Source: Halomonas salinarum (GTDB lineage: Bacteria > Pseudomonadota > Gammaproteobacteria > Pseudomonadales > Halomonadaceae). Taken from it: DNA of 64,000 bases. The stretch is from NCBI RefSeq assembly GCF_012062845.1, contig NZ_WWNB01000008.1, positions 1-64,000 of the forward strand. Direction: 5' to 3'. The position numbers and the translations under genes are program-made. The notes under the pieces were generated by a model that did no database searches, was not told the origin of the DNA, and worked only from the letters and a program-made list of their open reading frames with translations. Shown here one piece after another: positions 25,685-33,550 of the stretch; the first letter of the stretch is position 1, and the number at the start of each line of letters is the position of its first letter.

Positions 25685-28093
25685 ATGCAGCAGAACGACG
25701 AACAGACCCAGAGTCTGCCCCTATTGCCGCTTCGCGATGTGGTGGTTTACCCGCAGATGGTGATTCCGCTGTTCGTGGGGCGGGAGAAGTCCATTCAGGC
25801 CCTTGAGGCCGCCATGGCTGCCGACAAGCGGATTCTGCTTGTCGCTCAGCGCGAGGCCGGTCAGGACGAGCCTGATACGAACGATCTGTTCGCAGTGGGT
25901 ACTGTCGCCGAGATCATGCAGCTCTTGAAGCTGCCTGACGGCACCGTGAAGGTGCTGATCGAGGGCGCCTCGCGAGCCGATGTCGGCGATATTACCGTGG
26001 TCGACGAAAGCTATAGCCAGGCCGAGGTTACCCTGCGCGAGAGCGAGCCACTCACCGAGCGTGAGCAGGAATCGCTGGTGCGCGTGTTGCTCAATCAATT
26101 CGAGCAATACGTCAAGCTGTCCAAGAAGGTCCCCAATGAGGTGCTGAACTCGCTGTCAGGGATCGAGGATCCCAGTCGGCTGGTTGATACCATCTGTGCT
26201 CACCTGTCCTTGAAGATCGGTGACAAGCAGCAGCTCCTCGAGATGGATCGCGTCCGCGATCGTATCGAACACCTGATGGCGTTGATTGAGTCCGAAATTG
26301 ATCTGCTCCAGGTCGAGAAGCGCATCCGTTCGCGGGTCAAGGACCAGATGGAGAAGTCGCAGCGCGAGTACTATCTCAACGAGCAGATGAAGGCCATTCA
26401 GAAAGAGATGGGCGAGCTCGACAATGTGCCCAATGAGGCCGAGAAGTACGAGCAGGCGATCGAAGAATCCGGCATGCCAGAGGAGGCTCGCGACAAGGCC
26501 ACTCAAGAGCTCAACAAGCTGAAGATGATGGGGCCGAGCTCGGCTGAGGCAACCGTGGTTCGTTCCTATCTGGATTGGCTGATCGCGGTGCCCTGGAAGA
26601 AGCGCACTCGCGTGAAGCACGATCTGCTGCGGGCCCAGAAAGTGCTGGATGAAGATCACTACGGGCTTGAAGAGGTCAAGGAACGCATTCTCGAGTACCT
26701 GGCCGTTCAGAAGCGGGTCAAGAAGCTGAAAGGGCCGGTGCTGTGCCTGGTGGGCCCACCCGGGGTCGGCAAGACGTCGCTGGGACAGTCGATCGCTCGG
26801 GCGACGAATCGCAAGTACGTGCGCCTGGCGCTTGGTGGCGTGCGCGATGAGTCCGAAATCCGCGGACATCGCCGTACCTATATTGGCTCGCTGCCCGGCA
26901 AGGTGGTGCAGCGCATGAGCAAGGCCGGGGTCAAGAACCCGCTGTTCCTGCTCGATGAAGTCGACAAGCTGGGTATGGATCATCGCGGCGACCCGTCGTC
27001 GGCCTTGCTCGAGGTGCTGGATCCGGAGCAGAACGACAAGTTCAGTGATCACTATCTCGAGCTTGATTATGATCTGTCCGAGACCATGTTCATCTGTACC
27101 GCCAACTCGATGAATATTCCGGGTCCGCTGATGGATCGCATGGAGATCATTCGTCTGCCGGGTTACACCGAAGACGAGAAGCTTGCGATTGCCAAGCGCT
27201 ACCTGGTGCCCAAGCAGCTCAAGGCCAATGGCCTGAAGAACGACGAGCTGACGTTCGAGGATGATGCTGTACTCGAGCTGATTCGCTACTACACTCGTGA
27301 AGCCGGGGTGCGTGAGCTTGAGCGCCAGGTCGCGAAAGTTTGCCGCAAGGTGTTGCGTGAACGTATCGAGGCGCAGGCTAAAGAAGGGGCTCAAGCACCT
27401 GAGCGTCTTAGCGCCGACGGTATCGAGCGTCACGCTGGTGTGCGTCGCTTCAACTACGGGCTGGCCGACCAGGAAGATCAGGTTGGGCGTGTTACCGGTC
27501 TTGCCTGGACGTCTGTAGGGGGTGAGCTGCTCACCATCGAATCCGTGCTGACGCCAGGGAAGGGGCGGATCAACAAGACCGGTTCTCTCGGTGATGTCAT
27601 GAAGGAGTCGGTGAGCGCCGCGCAGACCGTGGTGCGTTCGCGGGCAAAGGCACTTGGCATCGATACCGAGCGTTTCGAGAAAGAAGACCTGCACATCCAC
27701 GTACCCGAGGGCGCGACGCCAAAAGATGGCCCCAGTGCCGGCATTGCTATGGTCACCGCGATGGTCTCGGCCTTTACCGGGCGAGCGGTGCACTGCGAGG
27801 TGGCAATGACCGGTGAGGTCAATCTACGCGGTGAGGTGATGCCGATTGGCGGACTCAAGGAGAAATTGCTGGCCGCTAGGCGCGGTGGTATAAAGACCGT
27901 GCTAATTCCTGAGGAAAATCGTCGCGACCTCAAAGAAGTGCCTGACAATATCAAGGACGCATTGGATATTCGTCCCGTGCGTTGGATTGATGAGGTACTT
28001 GATGTCGCTCTTGCTGAAAAGTCTACGCTTGAGTCTGATAATAATCGCAAGGATGAACCTGCCGCATCCCAGACAGTGATCAGCACTCATTAG
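25685..28093 (+). CDS. lon: ATP-dependent Lon protease
   Basis: 802 residues, LonA type. Order: substrate-binding LON domain (about 1-200), coiled coil (REYYLNEQMKAIQKEMGE), AAA+ with Walker A GPPGVGKTSLGQS and Walker B PLFLLDEVDKLG, and the C-terminal protease domain with the Ser-Lys dyad (PKDGPSAGIAM for Ser, IGGLKEKLLAA for Lys). It degrades misfolded and short-lived regulatory proteins. It has its own heat-shock-type promoter and is separated from clpX by a terminator. Confidence 0.98.
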   Translation: MQQNDEQTQSLPLLPLRDVVVYPQMVIPLFVGREKSIQALEAAMAADKRILLVAQREAGQDEPDTNDLFAVGTVAEIMQLLKLPDGTVKVLIEGASRADVGDITVVDESYSQAEVTLRESEPLTEREQESLVRVLLNQFEQYVKLSKKVPNEVLNSLSGIEDPSRLVDTICAHLSLKIGDKQQLLEMDRVRDRIEHLMALIESEIDLLQVEKRIRSRVKDQMEKSQREYYLNEQMKAIQKEMGELDNVPNEAEKYEQAIEESGMPEEARDKATQELNKLKMMGPSSAEATVVRSYLDWLIAVPWKKRTRVKHDLLRAQKVLDEDHYGLEEVKERILEYLAVQKRVKKLKGPVLCLVGPPGVGKTSLGQSIARATNRKYVRLALGGVRDESEIRGHRRTYIGSLPGKVVQRMSKAGVKNPLFLLDEVDKLGMDHRGDPSSALLEVLDPEQNDKFSDHYLELDYDLSETMFICTANSMNIPGPLMDRMEIIRLPGYTEDEKLAIAKRYLVPKQLKANGLKNDELTFEDDAVLELIRYYTREAGVRELERQVAKVCRKVLRERIEAQAKEGAQAPERLSADGIERHAGVRRFNYGLADQEDQVGRVTGLAWTSVGGELLTIESVLTPGKGRINKTGSLGDVMKESVSAAQTVVRSRAKALGIDTERFEKEDLHIHVPEGATPKDGPSAGIAMVTAMVSAFTGRAVHCEVAMTGEVNLRGEVMPIGGLKEKLLAARRGGIKTVLIPEENRRDLKEVPDNIKDALDIRPVRWIDEVLDVALAEKSTLESDNNRKDEPAASQTVISTH

Positions 28094-28104
28094 AGGTGAT
28101 TTTT

Positions 28105-28138
28105 CCACCATGCCAAGGCCCAAACCTTGGCATGGTGG
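28105..28138. other. 14-bp perfect inverted repeat between lon and hupB
   Basis: Arms of 14 bp (CCACCATGCCAAGG and its exact complement) around a CCCAAA loop, starting 12 bp after the lon stop. No T run follows on either strand: the only T's, TTTTT, precede it on the plus strand. It is probably a mRNA-end stabiliser or factor-dependent terminator. Confidence 0.6.
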
Positions 28139-28158
28139 GGCTTGGGGCCAATAGTTGC

Positions 28159-28187
28159 TTGACGATCTTTGGTGGCATTGCTATAAA
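28159..28187 (+). promoter_or_regulatory. Sigma-70 promoter of hupB
   Basis: TTGACG (-35), 17-bp spacer, TATAAA (-10). The match is strong and predicts a leader of about 75 nt before the GTG start of hupB. Confidence 0.75.
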
Positions 28188-28268
28188 TTACGCTTTGCTG
28201 TGATCGAATAAGCCGCCTCAAGATAGCGTCGATTTCCAGTAATTTCTGAAACAGTCAAGGGGTGAAGT

Positions 28269-28541
28269 GTGAACAAATCTGAGCTGATCGAAGCCATCGC
28301 CGCGTCTGCCGACATTCCCAAGGCGGCTGCAAGTCGTGCGCTCGACGCCATGGTGGATAGCGTTACTGAAAGCCTCAAGCAGGGCGATTCCGTCTCTCTG
28401 GTAGGCTTTGGCACTTTCTCCATCAAGGAGCGTGCCGCGCGTACTGGCCGCAATCCACAGACCGGTCAGCCGATCGAAATCAGCGCAGCCAAAGTGCCTA
28501 GCTTCAAGGCCGGCAAGGCGCTCAAGGATTCCGTCAACTGA
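28269..28541 (+). CDS. hupB: DNA-binding protein HU-beta
   Basis: 90 residues, a typical HU histone-like protein that bends DNA and compacts the nucleoid as a dimer. [20 protein letters not shown] is the dimerisation helix region, VGFGTF the core, and [14 protein letters not shown] the DNA-embracing beta arm with the intercalating Pro. The start codon is GTG, preceded by AAGGGGTG. The position after lon is conserved in gammaproteobacteria. Own promoter and terminator. Confidence 0.97.
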   Translation: MNKSELIEAIAASADIPKAAASRALDAMVDSVTESLKQGDSVSLVGFGTFSIKERAARTGRNPQTGQPIEISAAKVPSFKAGKALKDSVN

Positions 28542-28581
28542 GATTCTGGGTTCAGCCCGGTGGACTGACGGTCCTGACCAT

Positions 28582-28609
28582 GGCGCATCGCTTAGCGGTG
28601 CGCCTTTTT
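28582..28609 (+). terminator. Rho-independent terminator of hupB
   Basis: Stem GGCGCATCGC/GCGGTGCGCC with one wobble, TTA loop, then TTTTTA. Confidence 0.88.
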
Positions 28610-28675
28610 ATTGGTCGCCATTTCATGCGTCGTCCTGGCTCAGTGGAAGACGCTCCGTGACGTGAATCTAGGCAA

Positions 28676-28805
28676 TGTCTGAAAAGTACTGCGCTCGCCC
28701 ATACGGCGTTAAAAATCGGCTCAAGATGCTCATTTACACCCCGTAAACTCCGCTCTTTCGCCAATTTTTGCCTTGTCTGGCCTTCGCTCGTCGACTTTTC
28801 AGACA
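28676..28805. repeat. 130-bp palindromic repeat element (MITE/REP-like)
   Basis: Bounded by perfect 11-bp terminal inverted repeats (TGTCTGAAAAG and CTTTTCAGACA). Inside, the arms continue imperfectly: GCGTTAAAAATCGGC on the left against GCCAATTTTTGCC on the right. A central segment carries ACACCCCGTAAACTCCGC. It lies between hupB and ppiD. Very similar palindromes are, from memory, scattered in many gammaproteobacterial intergenic regions. It encodes no transposase; the short leftward ORF covering it is a by-product of the repeat. Confidence 0.65.
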
Positions 28806-28980
28806 AAGCCTAGTGCATGGCCTGTATCATCTGAAACGCGTTTTCTGAAAAGCAGTGCCCGAGGTTTAGTCGCTAATACGCTGTGCCTGATGCTCAGTAT
28901 CTTGACCATGGTTGTTCCAAGACCCTATCAGGCGCCTATAATGAACCGCTTTTTTTGCCAATCTCCAGCCGAGGCCAGTA

Positions 28981-30801
28981 ATGCTGCAACGTATTCGGGA
29001 TCGCTCCACCAGCTGGGGCGCCAAGATCATCATCGGCGCGGTGATCGCGACCATGGCCCTTTTTGGGGTCGATTCACTGATCGGTTTGGTCTCATCTGGC
29101 AGTGATGATGTCGCGACCGTCAATGGTCAGTCGATCACTCGTCAGCAGGTAGAGTTGCAAGTGCAACGCGCTATCCGCAGTGGTCAGGTGCCACCTGAGC
29201 AGGAGCGGCAGCTACGTGGTCAGGTGATCGATCAGCTGATCAGTACCTCGCTGCTGGATCAATACGCTGAAGAGGGTGGGTTGCATCTCTCCGAGAGCCA
29301 GATTGATGAGCTGATTGTTTCGCTACCTGAGTTCCAGAACCAGGAAGGTAACTTCTCTCGCGAGTTGTTCAAGAATCGCCTGGCAAGTGCCGGCTATACG
29401 CCTCTGGCGTTTCGTGAACAGCTGCGCGATGACATGCAGCGTCAGCAGCTCCAGCAAGGCTTTTCTGCCAGTGAGTTCATGCTCGAGGATGAGCAGCAGC
29501 AACTGGCGGCGCTGCAAAACCAGACGCGTCGTTATCGCTATCAGCAGCTCACTGCCTCTGATCTTGACGAAAGGCCGCAAGTTACCAGTGCCGATCTGAA
29601 CGCCTATTATCAGGATCACCGTGATGAGTATCAGCGCCCGGAGCAGGTGAAGCTTGCCTATCTGGTGCTGGATCGTACTGAACTGGCTGATCAGGTAGAG
29701 GTCGATGAGTCGGATCTGCGCTCGCTTTATGCCGAGCGTGTCAGCAATGCCGACCGTCGCGTTTCCCACATCATGGTGACCTTTGGCGATCAGCGCAGTC
29801 GTGAAGAGGCGGTGACACGCCTTGATACGGTGAAAGAGCGTCTGGATGCAGGCGACGCCTTTGCCTCGCTCGCCAAAGAAGTGTCGGACGATACCTCTAC
29901 CAGCGATAGCGGTGGTGACCTGGGCGTGATCAGTCGTGGCTTCTTCGGCGAAGCTTTCGAGGATGCGGCGTATTCTCTCGAGCAGGGACAGGTCTCGGAC
30001 ATCGTTGAAACGGATAACGGCCTCCATTTGCTCAAGGTGACCGAGATAGAGGTTCCGACTTTCGAGGCCCTGCGTGATGAACTTCGCGACGAGGTGGCGA
30101 TGGCCGAGGTGGATGATCTTTTCAATCAGCGCGTCCAGCAGCTGATCGATGAAAGTTTCGCTGCCGATGATCTGGCAAGCATCGCCGAGGATGTGGGGGC
30201 CGAGCTTCAGGTCAGTGATTGGGTATCAGCTGCCGGTGCCGAAGGCGTGCTGGCCGAGCCGGGTGTCATGGAGGCTGCCTTCACGCCGGATGTGCTCGAA
30301 GAAGGCTTCAACAGCGAAGTTATCGAACTCGATGAAGATCGTCGCCTGGTGCTGCGCGTGCGTGAGCATCGTCCCGCGACCACGCTACCCTTGGACGCTG
30401 TACGTGACCGTGTGACCGAGGTAGTCGAGCAACGCAAGGTGCAGGAGGCACTGAAAGCACTTGCCGAGGAGCGTGTTGCCGCGCTGCGTGATGGTTCAGA
30501 ACAGGCGGTCGACTGGCAGCAGGTTGAATCGGCTACACGCCAAGGCGCAGGCCAGGTGCCGTCGCCGGTTAATGCGTTGGCGTTCCGGCTGCCGCACCCA
30601 GAAGGCGAGTCGCCGGTTTATGGCCAGACAGCGACGCAGAATGGTGTGGCGCTGGTGGCCCTGGACGCCGTGCAAGAAGGCGATGCATCCGATGCGTCAG
30701 AGTCTCGCGTCGCACAGCTTGTCGAGCGGCTGCGCGCCCAGGCCGTGGTTAATGGCCTACTCGAGCAGTTGCGCAACGAGGCCGAGATCGAGCGCCTTTA
30801 A
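28981..30801 (+). CDS. ppiD: Periplasmic folding chaperone PpiD (SurA/PpiC-type)
   Basis: 606 residues. A short cytoplasmic N-terminus (MLQRIRDRSTSWGAKI) is followed by one membrane segment (IIGAVIATMALFGVDSLIGL), then a long periplasmic part. The SurA_N-like chaperone region begins VATVNGQSITRQQVELQVQ. A PpiC parvulin-like domain lies near 260-360 (ADRRVSHIMVTF, SDSGGDLGVISRGFFGEAFEDAAYSL). It assists folding of proteins emerging from the Sec translocon. Its place after hupB is conserved. A good -10 box (TATAAT, 28937-28942) lies upstream, but no -35 at proper spacing is obvious. Confidence 0.95.
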   Translation: MLQRIRDRSTSWGAKIIIGAVIATMALFGVDSLIGLVSSGSDDVATVNGQSITRQQVELQVQRAIRSGQVPPEQERQLRGQVIDQLISTSLLDQYAEEGGLHLSESQIDELIVSLPEFQNQEGNFSRELFKNRLASAGYTPLAFREQLRDDMQRQQLQQGFSASEFMLEDEQQQLAALQNQTRRYRYQQLTASDLDERPQVTSADLNAYYQDHRDEYQRPEQVKLAYLVLDRTELADQVEVDESDLRSLYAERVSNADRRVSHIMVTFGDQRSREEAVTRLDTVKERLDAGDAFASLAKEVSDDTSTSDSGGDLGVISRGFFGEAFEDAAYSLEQGQVSDIVETDNGLHLLKVTEIEVPTFEALRDELRDEVAMAEVDDLFNQRVQQLIDESFAADDLASIAEDVGAELQVSDWVSAAGAEGVLAEPGVMEAAFTPDVLEEGFNSEVIELDEDRRLVLRVREHRPATTLPLDAVRDRVTEVVEQRKVQEALKALAEERVAALRDGSEQAVDWQQVESATRQGAGQVPSPVNALAFRLPHPEGESPVYGQTATQNGVALVALDAVQEGDASDASESRVAQLVERLRAQAVVNGLLEQLRNEAEIERL

Positions 30802-30850
30802 GACGCGCTACCGGGGTGGATGGCCTTCCCTGGCTTTCGGTAAATGAAGA

Positions 30851-30877
30851 CGCGACCCGCCAGGGTCGCGTTTTTTT
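30851..30877 (+). terminator. Rho-independent terminator of ppiD
   Basis: Perfect 8-bp stem CGCGACCC/GGGTCGCG with GCCA loop, then seven T residues. It lies 50 bp after ppiD and just before the convergent HDAC-family gene. Confidence 0.92.
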
Positions 30878-30889
30878 GTGCGCACTCGA

Positions 30890-32038
30890 TCACTCAGTCA
30901 GGTGGTCGGTAGGGCCGTCACGGGTGTTGGGTGATGAATCGAGAGTGAACGCTGTTCTATGAAAGTCGCTGGCGGCGGCGACCTCGGCGAGGCCGATTTG
31001 CTCTGGGGTGGGGGCGTTGCCACCGGCCAGCACCTGCAGCACGCTGTGAACGCCCTGAGACAAGGATTCCAGGTGATAGCCGCCTTCGAGTACCAGTGCC
31101 AGTCGTCCCTCGCAGTGCTGGTCGGCCAGGCTCTGGACAATGGCAGTCATGGCGGCAAAGCCCTCATAGCTCACGTTCAGGCACAGATCGAGCCGATGGG
31201 CATCGAAGCCTGCTGAGATCAGGATCAGATCTGGCTGAAACCACTCTGTCGCGGGTACCAGGATATCGCGAAAAGCCGTCAGTATCGCGTGGTCGCCGGC
31301 TCCGCCGGGCAAGGGCACATTGATGGTGGTGCCCTCGCCGAGACCCGCACCGACATCTTCCAAGAGGCCCGAGCCTGGATAAAAGGGGGCGGCACGATGG
31401 GTGTCGAAGAGCATGACATTCGGCGAGGCCCAGAAGATGTCCTGAGTGCCGTTACCATGGTGGGCGTCCCAGTCGACAATCAGAACACGCTCCATGCCCA
31501 GTTCCTGCTGCGCATGGGTGGCAGCAACGGCCACATTGTTGAAAAAACAGAAGCCTCGCGAGCGAGCCGGTTCGGCGTGATGGCCTGGTGGGCGGCATAG
31601 CGCGAAGGCGCTCTGGGCTTGCCCTTTGCAGACGGCCTCGACGGCTCCGATGGCGGCGCCCGCGGCTACTTCGGCTGCCTCTATGCTGCCAGGTGAGACC
31701 GCTGTGGTATCGACATCCAGCCAAGCGTGCTGACCGCGCATGCGGTCAATTTCCCGCAGGTGGGCGCTGGTATGGACGCGGCCCAGCTCTTCCATCGTGG
31801 CCGGTTTGGCGGGCGCGAAGCGCACCCCCGAAATGGGCTCGGCGTTGAGACGATTGATGATGGCGGTGATCCGGCCGGGGTGTTCGGGATACTTCCATTG
31901 TACGGCCAGGCCATTGAGAATTTCTCTGACTCGCCGGTCCAGGCGGCCAGGCAGGAAGGGGTCCTGGATATCGGGTTGATGGTTCAGCATGCGGTCGTCA
32001 TTGATCACTAGCACTGAGCGGTCTCCGATCACGAGCAT
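30890..32038 (-). CDS. Histone deacetylase family protein (acetylpolyamine amidohydrolase-like)
   Basis: 382 residues, arginase/deacetylase fold. Active-site blocks: [20 protein letters not shown] with the His pair, [15 protein letters not shown] with zinc Asp/His, [11 protein letters not shown] with the second zinc Asp, and [11 protein letters not shown]. Bacterial members deacetylate acetylpolyamines or other small acetylated amines, or sometimes proteins; the substrate here is unknown. The N-terminus ([20 protein letters not shown]) is longer than usual and the start at 32038 is uncertain; MLNHQPD at 31990 is an alternative. Convergent with ppiD. Confidence 0.88.
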   Translation of the reverse strand: MLVIGDRSVLVINDDRMLNHQPDIQDPFLPGRLDRRVREILNGLAVQWKYPEHPGRITAIINRLNAEPISGVRFAPAKPATMEELGRVHTSAHLREIDRMRGQHAWLDVDTTAVSPGSIEAAEVAAGAAIGAVEAVCKGQAQSAFALCRPPGHHAEPARSRGFCFFNNVAVAATHAQQELGMERVLIVDWDAHHGNGTQDIFWASPNVMLFDTHRAAPFYPGSGLLEDVGAGLGEGTTINVPLPGGAGDHAILTAFRDILVPATEWFQPDLILISAGFDAHRLDLCLNVSYEGFAAMTAIVQSLADQHCEGRLALVLEGGYHLESLSQGVHSVLQVLAGGNAPTPEQIGLAEVAAASDFHRTAFTLDSSPNTRDGPTDHLTE

Positions 32039-32223
32039 TCTCCGTCACGTTAAGGTTGCCAGGCGTTTGCCCCGGCGCTCGCCTTAGTGTCGTCGCCTCC
32101 GGTCGCTATAGCAATTCGGCGGATGTTGGCAATGTTGCCCTATGGCGGGGTCGTGCCACGTCCTCACCACAATGCGGCAAATAACCCCATGGTGATGTCC
32201 CTTTGTTCCCCGTCAGTCTCTCA

Positions 32224-32270
32224 CCTGTTTTGTCAGCATGCTTCCTGCCCGGAAGGCATGCTGAAACAGG
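32224..32270. other. Long inverted repeat upstream of the cobW-like gene
   Basis: Left arm CCTGTTTTGTCAGCATGC and right arm GCATGCTGAAACAGG pair with a 3-nt bulge. An inner TTCC...GGAA pair closes a small loop. It lies 55 bp before the GTG of the CobW-family gene. There is no T run, so it may be an operator, attenuator or mRNA structure. Confidence 0.5.
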
Positions 32271-32325
32271 ACAATAATGTTATACAGTTACTTCTTTGTC
32301 TTCGCTTTCGTCAAGGACTTGCTTC

Positions 32326-33429
32326 GTGCCTTCTCACGTTTCTTCACGCGCTCCGCTATCGTGCATTCCGGTACACGTCATTACCGGTTTTCTGGGTAGT
32401 GGCAAGAGCACGCTAATTCGTCACCTGCTGACGCAAAAACCGCCAGACGAGCGCTGGGTCGTGGTCATCAACGAGTTTGGTCAGGTCGGTATAGACCAAG
32501 CCATGTTCGAGGAGCGTGAGGATGTGGTGGTCAAAGGCTTGCCCGGCGGGTGCTTGTGCTGCCAGCTGGCCTTCGTGCTGCAAGCCTCCCTGGTCAACCT
32601 TTTGCACCGTCATCGCCCCGACCGGCTGATCATCGAGCCCTCGGGGCTGGGGCATCCGGCAGGGCTGCTGGATCTGCTGCGCGGAGAGGCCTTCGCCGAG
32701 GTGCTGGACGTGCGCGATATCATCACGCTGCTGGATCCGCGTCGCCTCGATGAGCCGCGTGCACGGGGCAACGAGACCTTTCGCGACCAGCTGGAAATGG
32801 CCGATGGCGTGGCGCTGACCATGACCGACCTGTCGACAGAGGCGCAGTGCCGTGAAGCCGACGCCTATCTGGCGAATCTTTGGCCCGCCAAGCGCTGGGT
32901 CGAGTCGGCACCTCATGGGCAGTTGCCGGTATCGCGACTGCTTGATGCCTCGGATAGCAAAGGTGGGCGCTATGCCGAGAATGACTTGGATAAGGCGAGG
33001 CCTTCCCAGCCCGCCGCGCATTCCACTGCCCGGGATAGTCAGGCTCAGGTCGTGCTGGATGCATTCGCGTATCGCGAGCCAAGCCCTGGGGCGCCGGTGT
33101 GTGATGAGGGCGCGTCGCTTGGTTACCGAAGTCTTGGTTGGCGTTTTCATGCAAGCGAGGTTTTTTCGCTGGATGCACTGGCAAGGCTGCTTGAGTCATT
33201 GCCCTCGACGCTGCGCATCAAGGCAGTAGTGAATAGCGATGCCGGTTGGCAGTGCTACAACCGGGCGTCGGGTCAGGTCACCTTGACCTCGACCAGTTGG
33301 CGGCGTGATTCGCGTCTTGAGCTGATCATCGAGGAAGGGGCACAGGGTCTGCCTGAGGCGGCCTCATTCGCGTCACGCCTGCTGGCCTGCAGGGAGGCAG
33401 GAAATCCAGCATCAAACTCGCCGCGCTAG
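32326..33429 (+). CDS. CobW/COG0523-family GTPase (putative metallochaperone)
   Basis: 367 residues. P-loop GFLGSGKSTLIRHLL near residue 20, the hallmark metal-binding motif CLCC in GGCLCCQLAF near 80, and a further GTPase block around IEPSGLGHPAGLLDLL. The C-terminal CobW_C domain begins near YRSLGWRFHASEVFSLDAL. Members deliver zinc, cobalt or other metals to target enzymes using GTP. No metal-enzyme partner is adjacent, so the metal is unassigned. GTG at 32326 was chosen because AAGGA precedes it at 9 bp and the P-loop then sits near the N-terminus as usual. An unusual long inverted repeat lies upstream. Confidence 0.85.
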   Translation: MPSHVSSRAPLSCIPVHVITGFLGSGKSTLIRHLLTQKPPDERWVVVINEFGQVGIDQAMFEEREDVVVKGLPGGCLCCQLAFVLQASLVNLLHRHRPDRLIIEPSGLGHPAGLLDLLRGEAFAEVLDVRDIITLLDPRRLDEPRARGNETFRDQLEMADGVALTMTDLSTEAQCREADAYLANLWPAKRWVESAPHGQLPVSRLLDASDSKGGRYAENDLDKARPSQPAAHSTARDSQAQVVLDAFAYREPSPGAPVCDEGASLGYRSLGWRFHASEVFSLDALARLLESLPSTLRIKAVVNSDAGWQCYNRASGQVTLTSTSWRRDSRLELIIEEGAQGLPEAASFASRLLACREAGNPASNSPR

Positions 33430-33550
33430 GGGGTCGTGACGCTGCCTTTAGGAGGCGGTGAGTGGTACAATTTCGCATTGCTATCACGAAGCTAGCCTCA
33501 TCAGCCTCCTGTAGCGCCAAACAGTCGCAGTGCAAAGGATTTGACGACCC

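Noticed and set aside
26156..27793. Long leftward ORF of 545 residues across lon
   Set aside because: Antisense shadow of lon, caused by GC-rich codon bias.
28552..28806. Leftward 84-residue ORF between hupB and ppiD
   Set aside because: It is produced by the 130-bp palindromic repeat and has no independent support.
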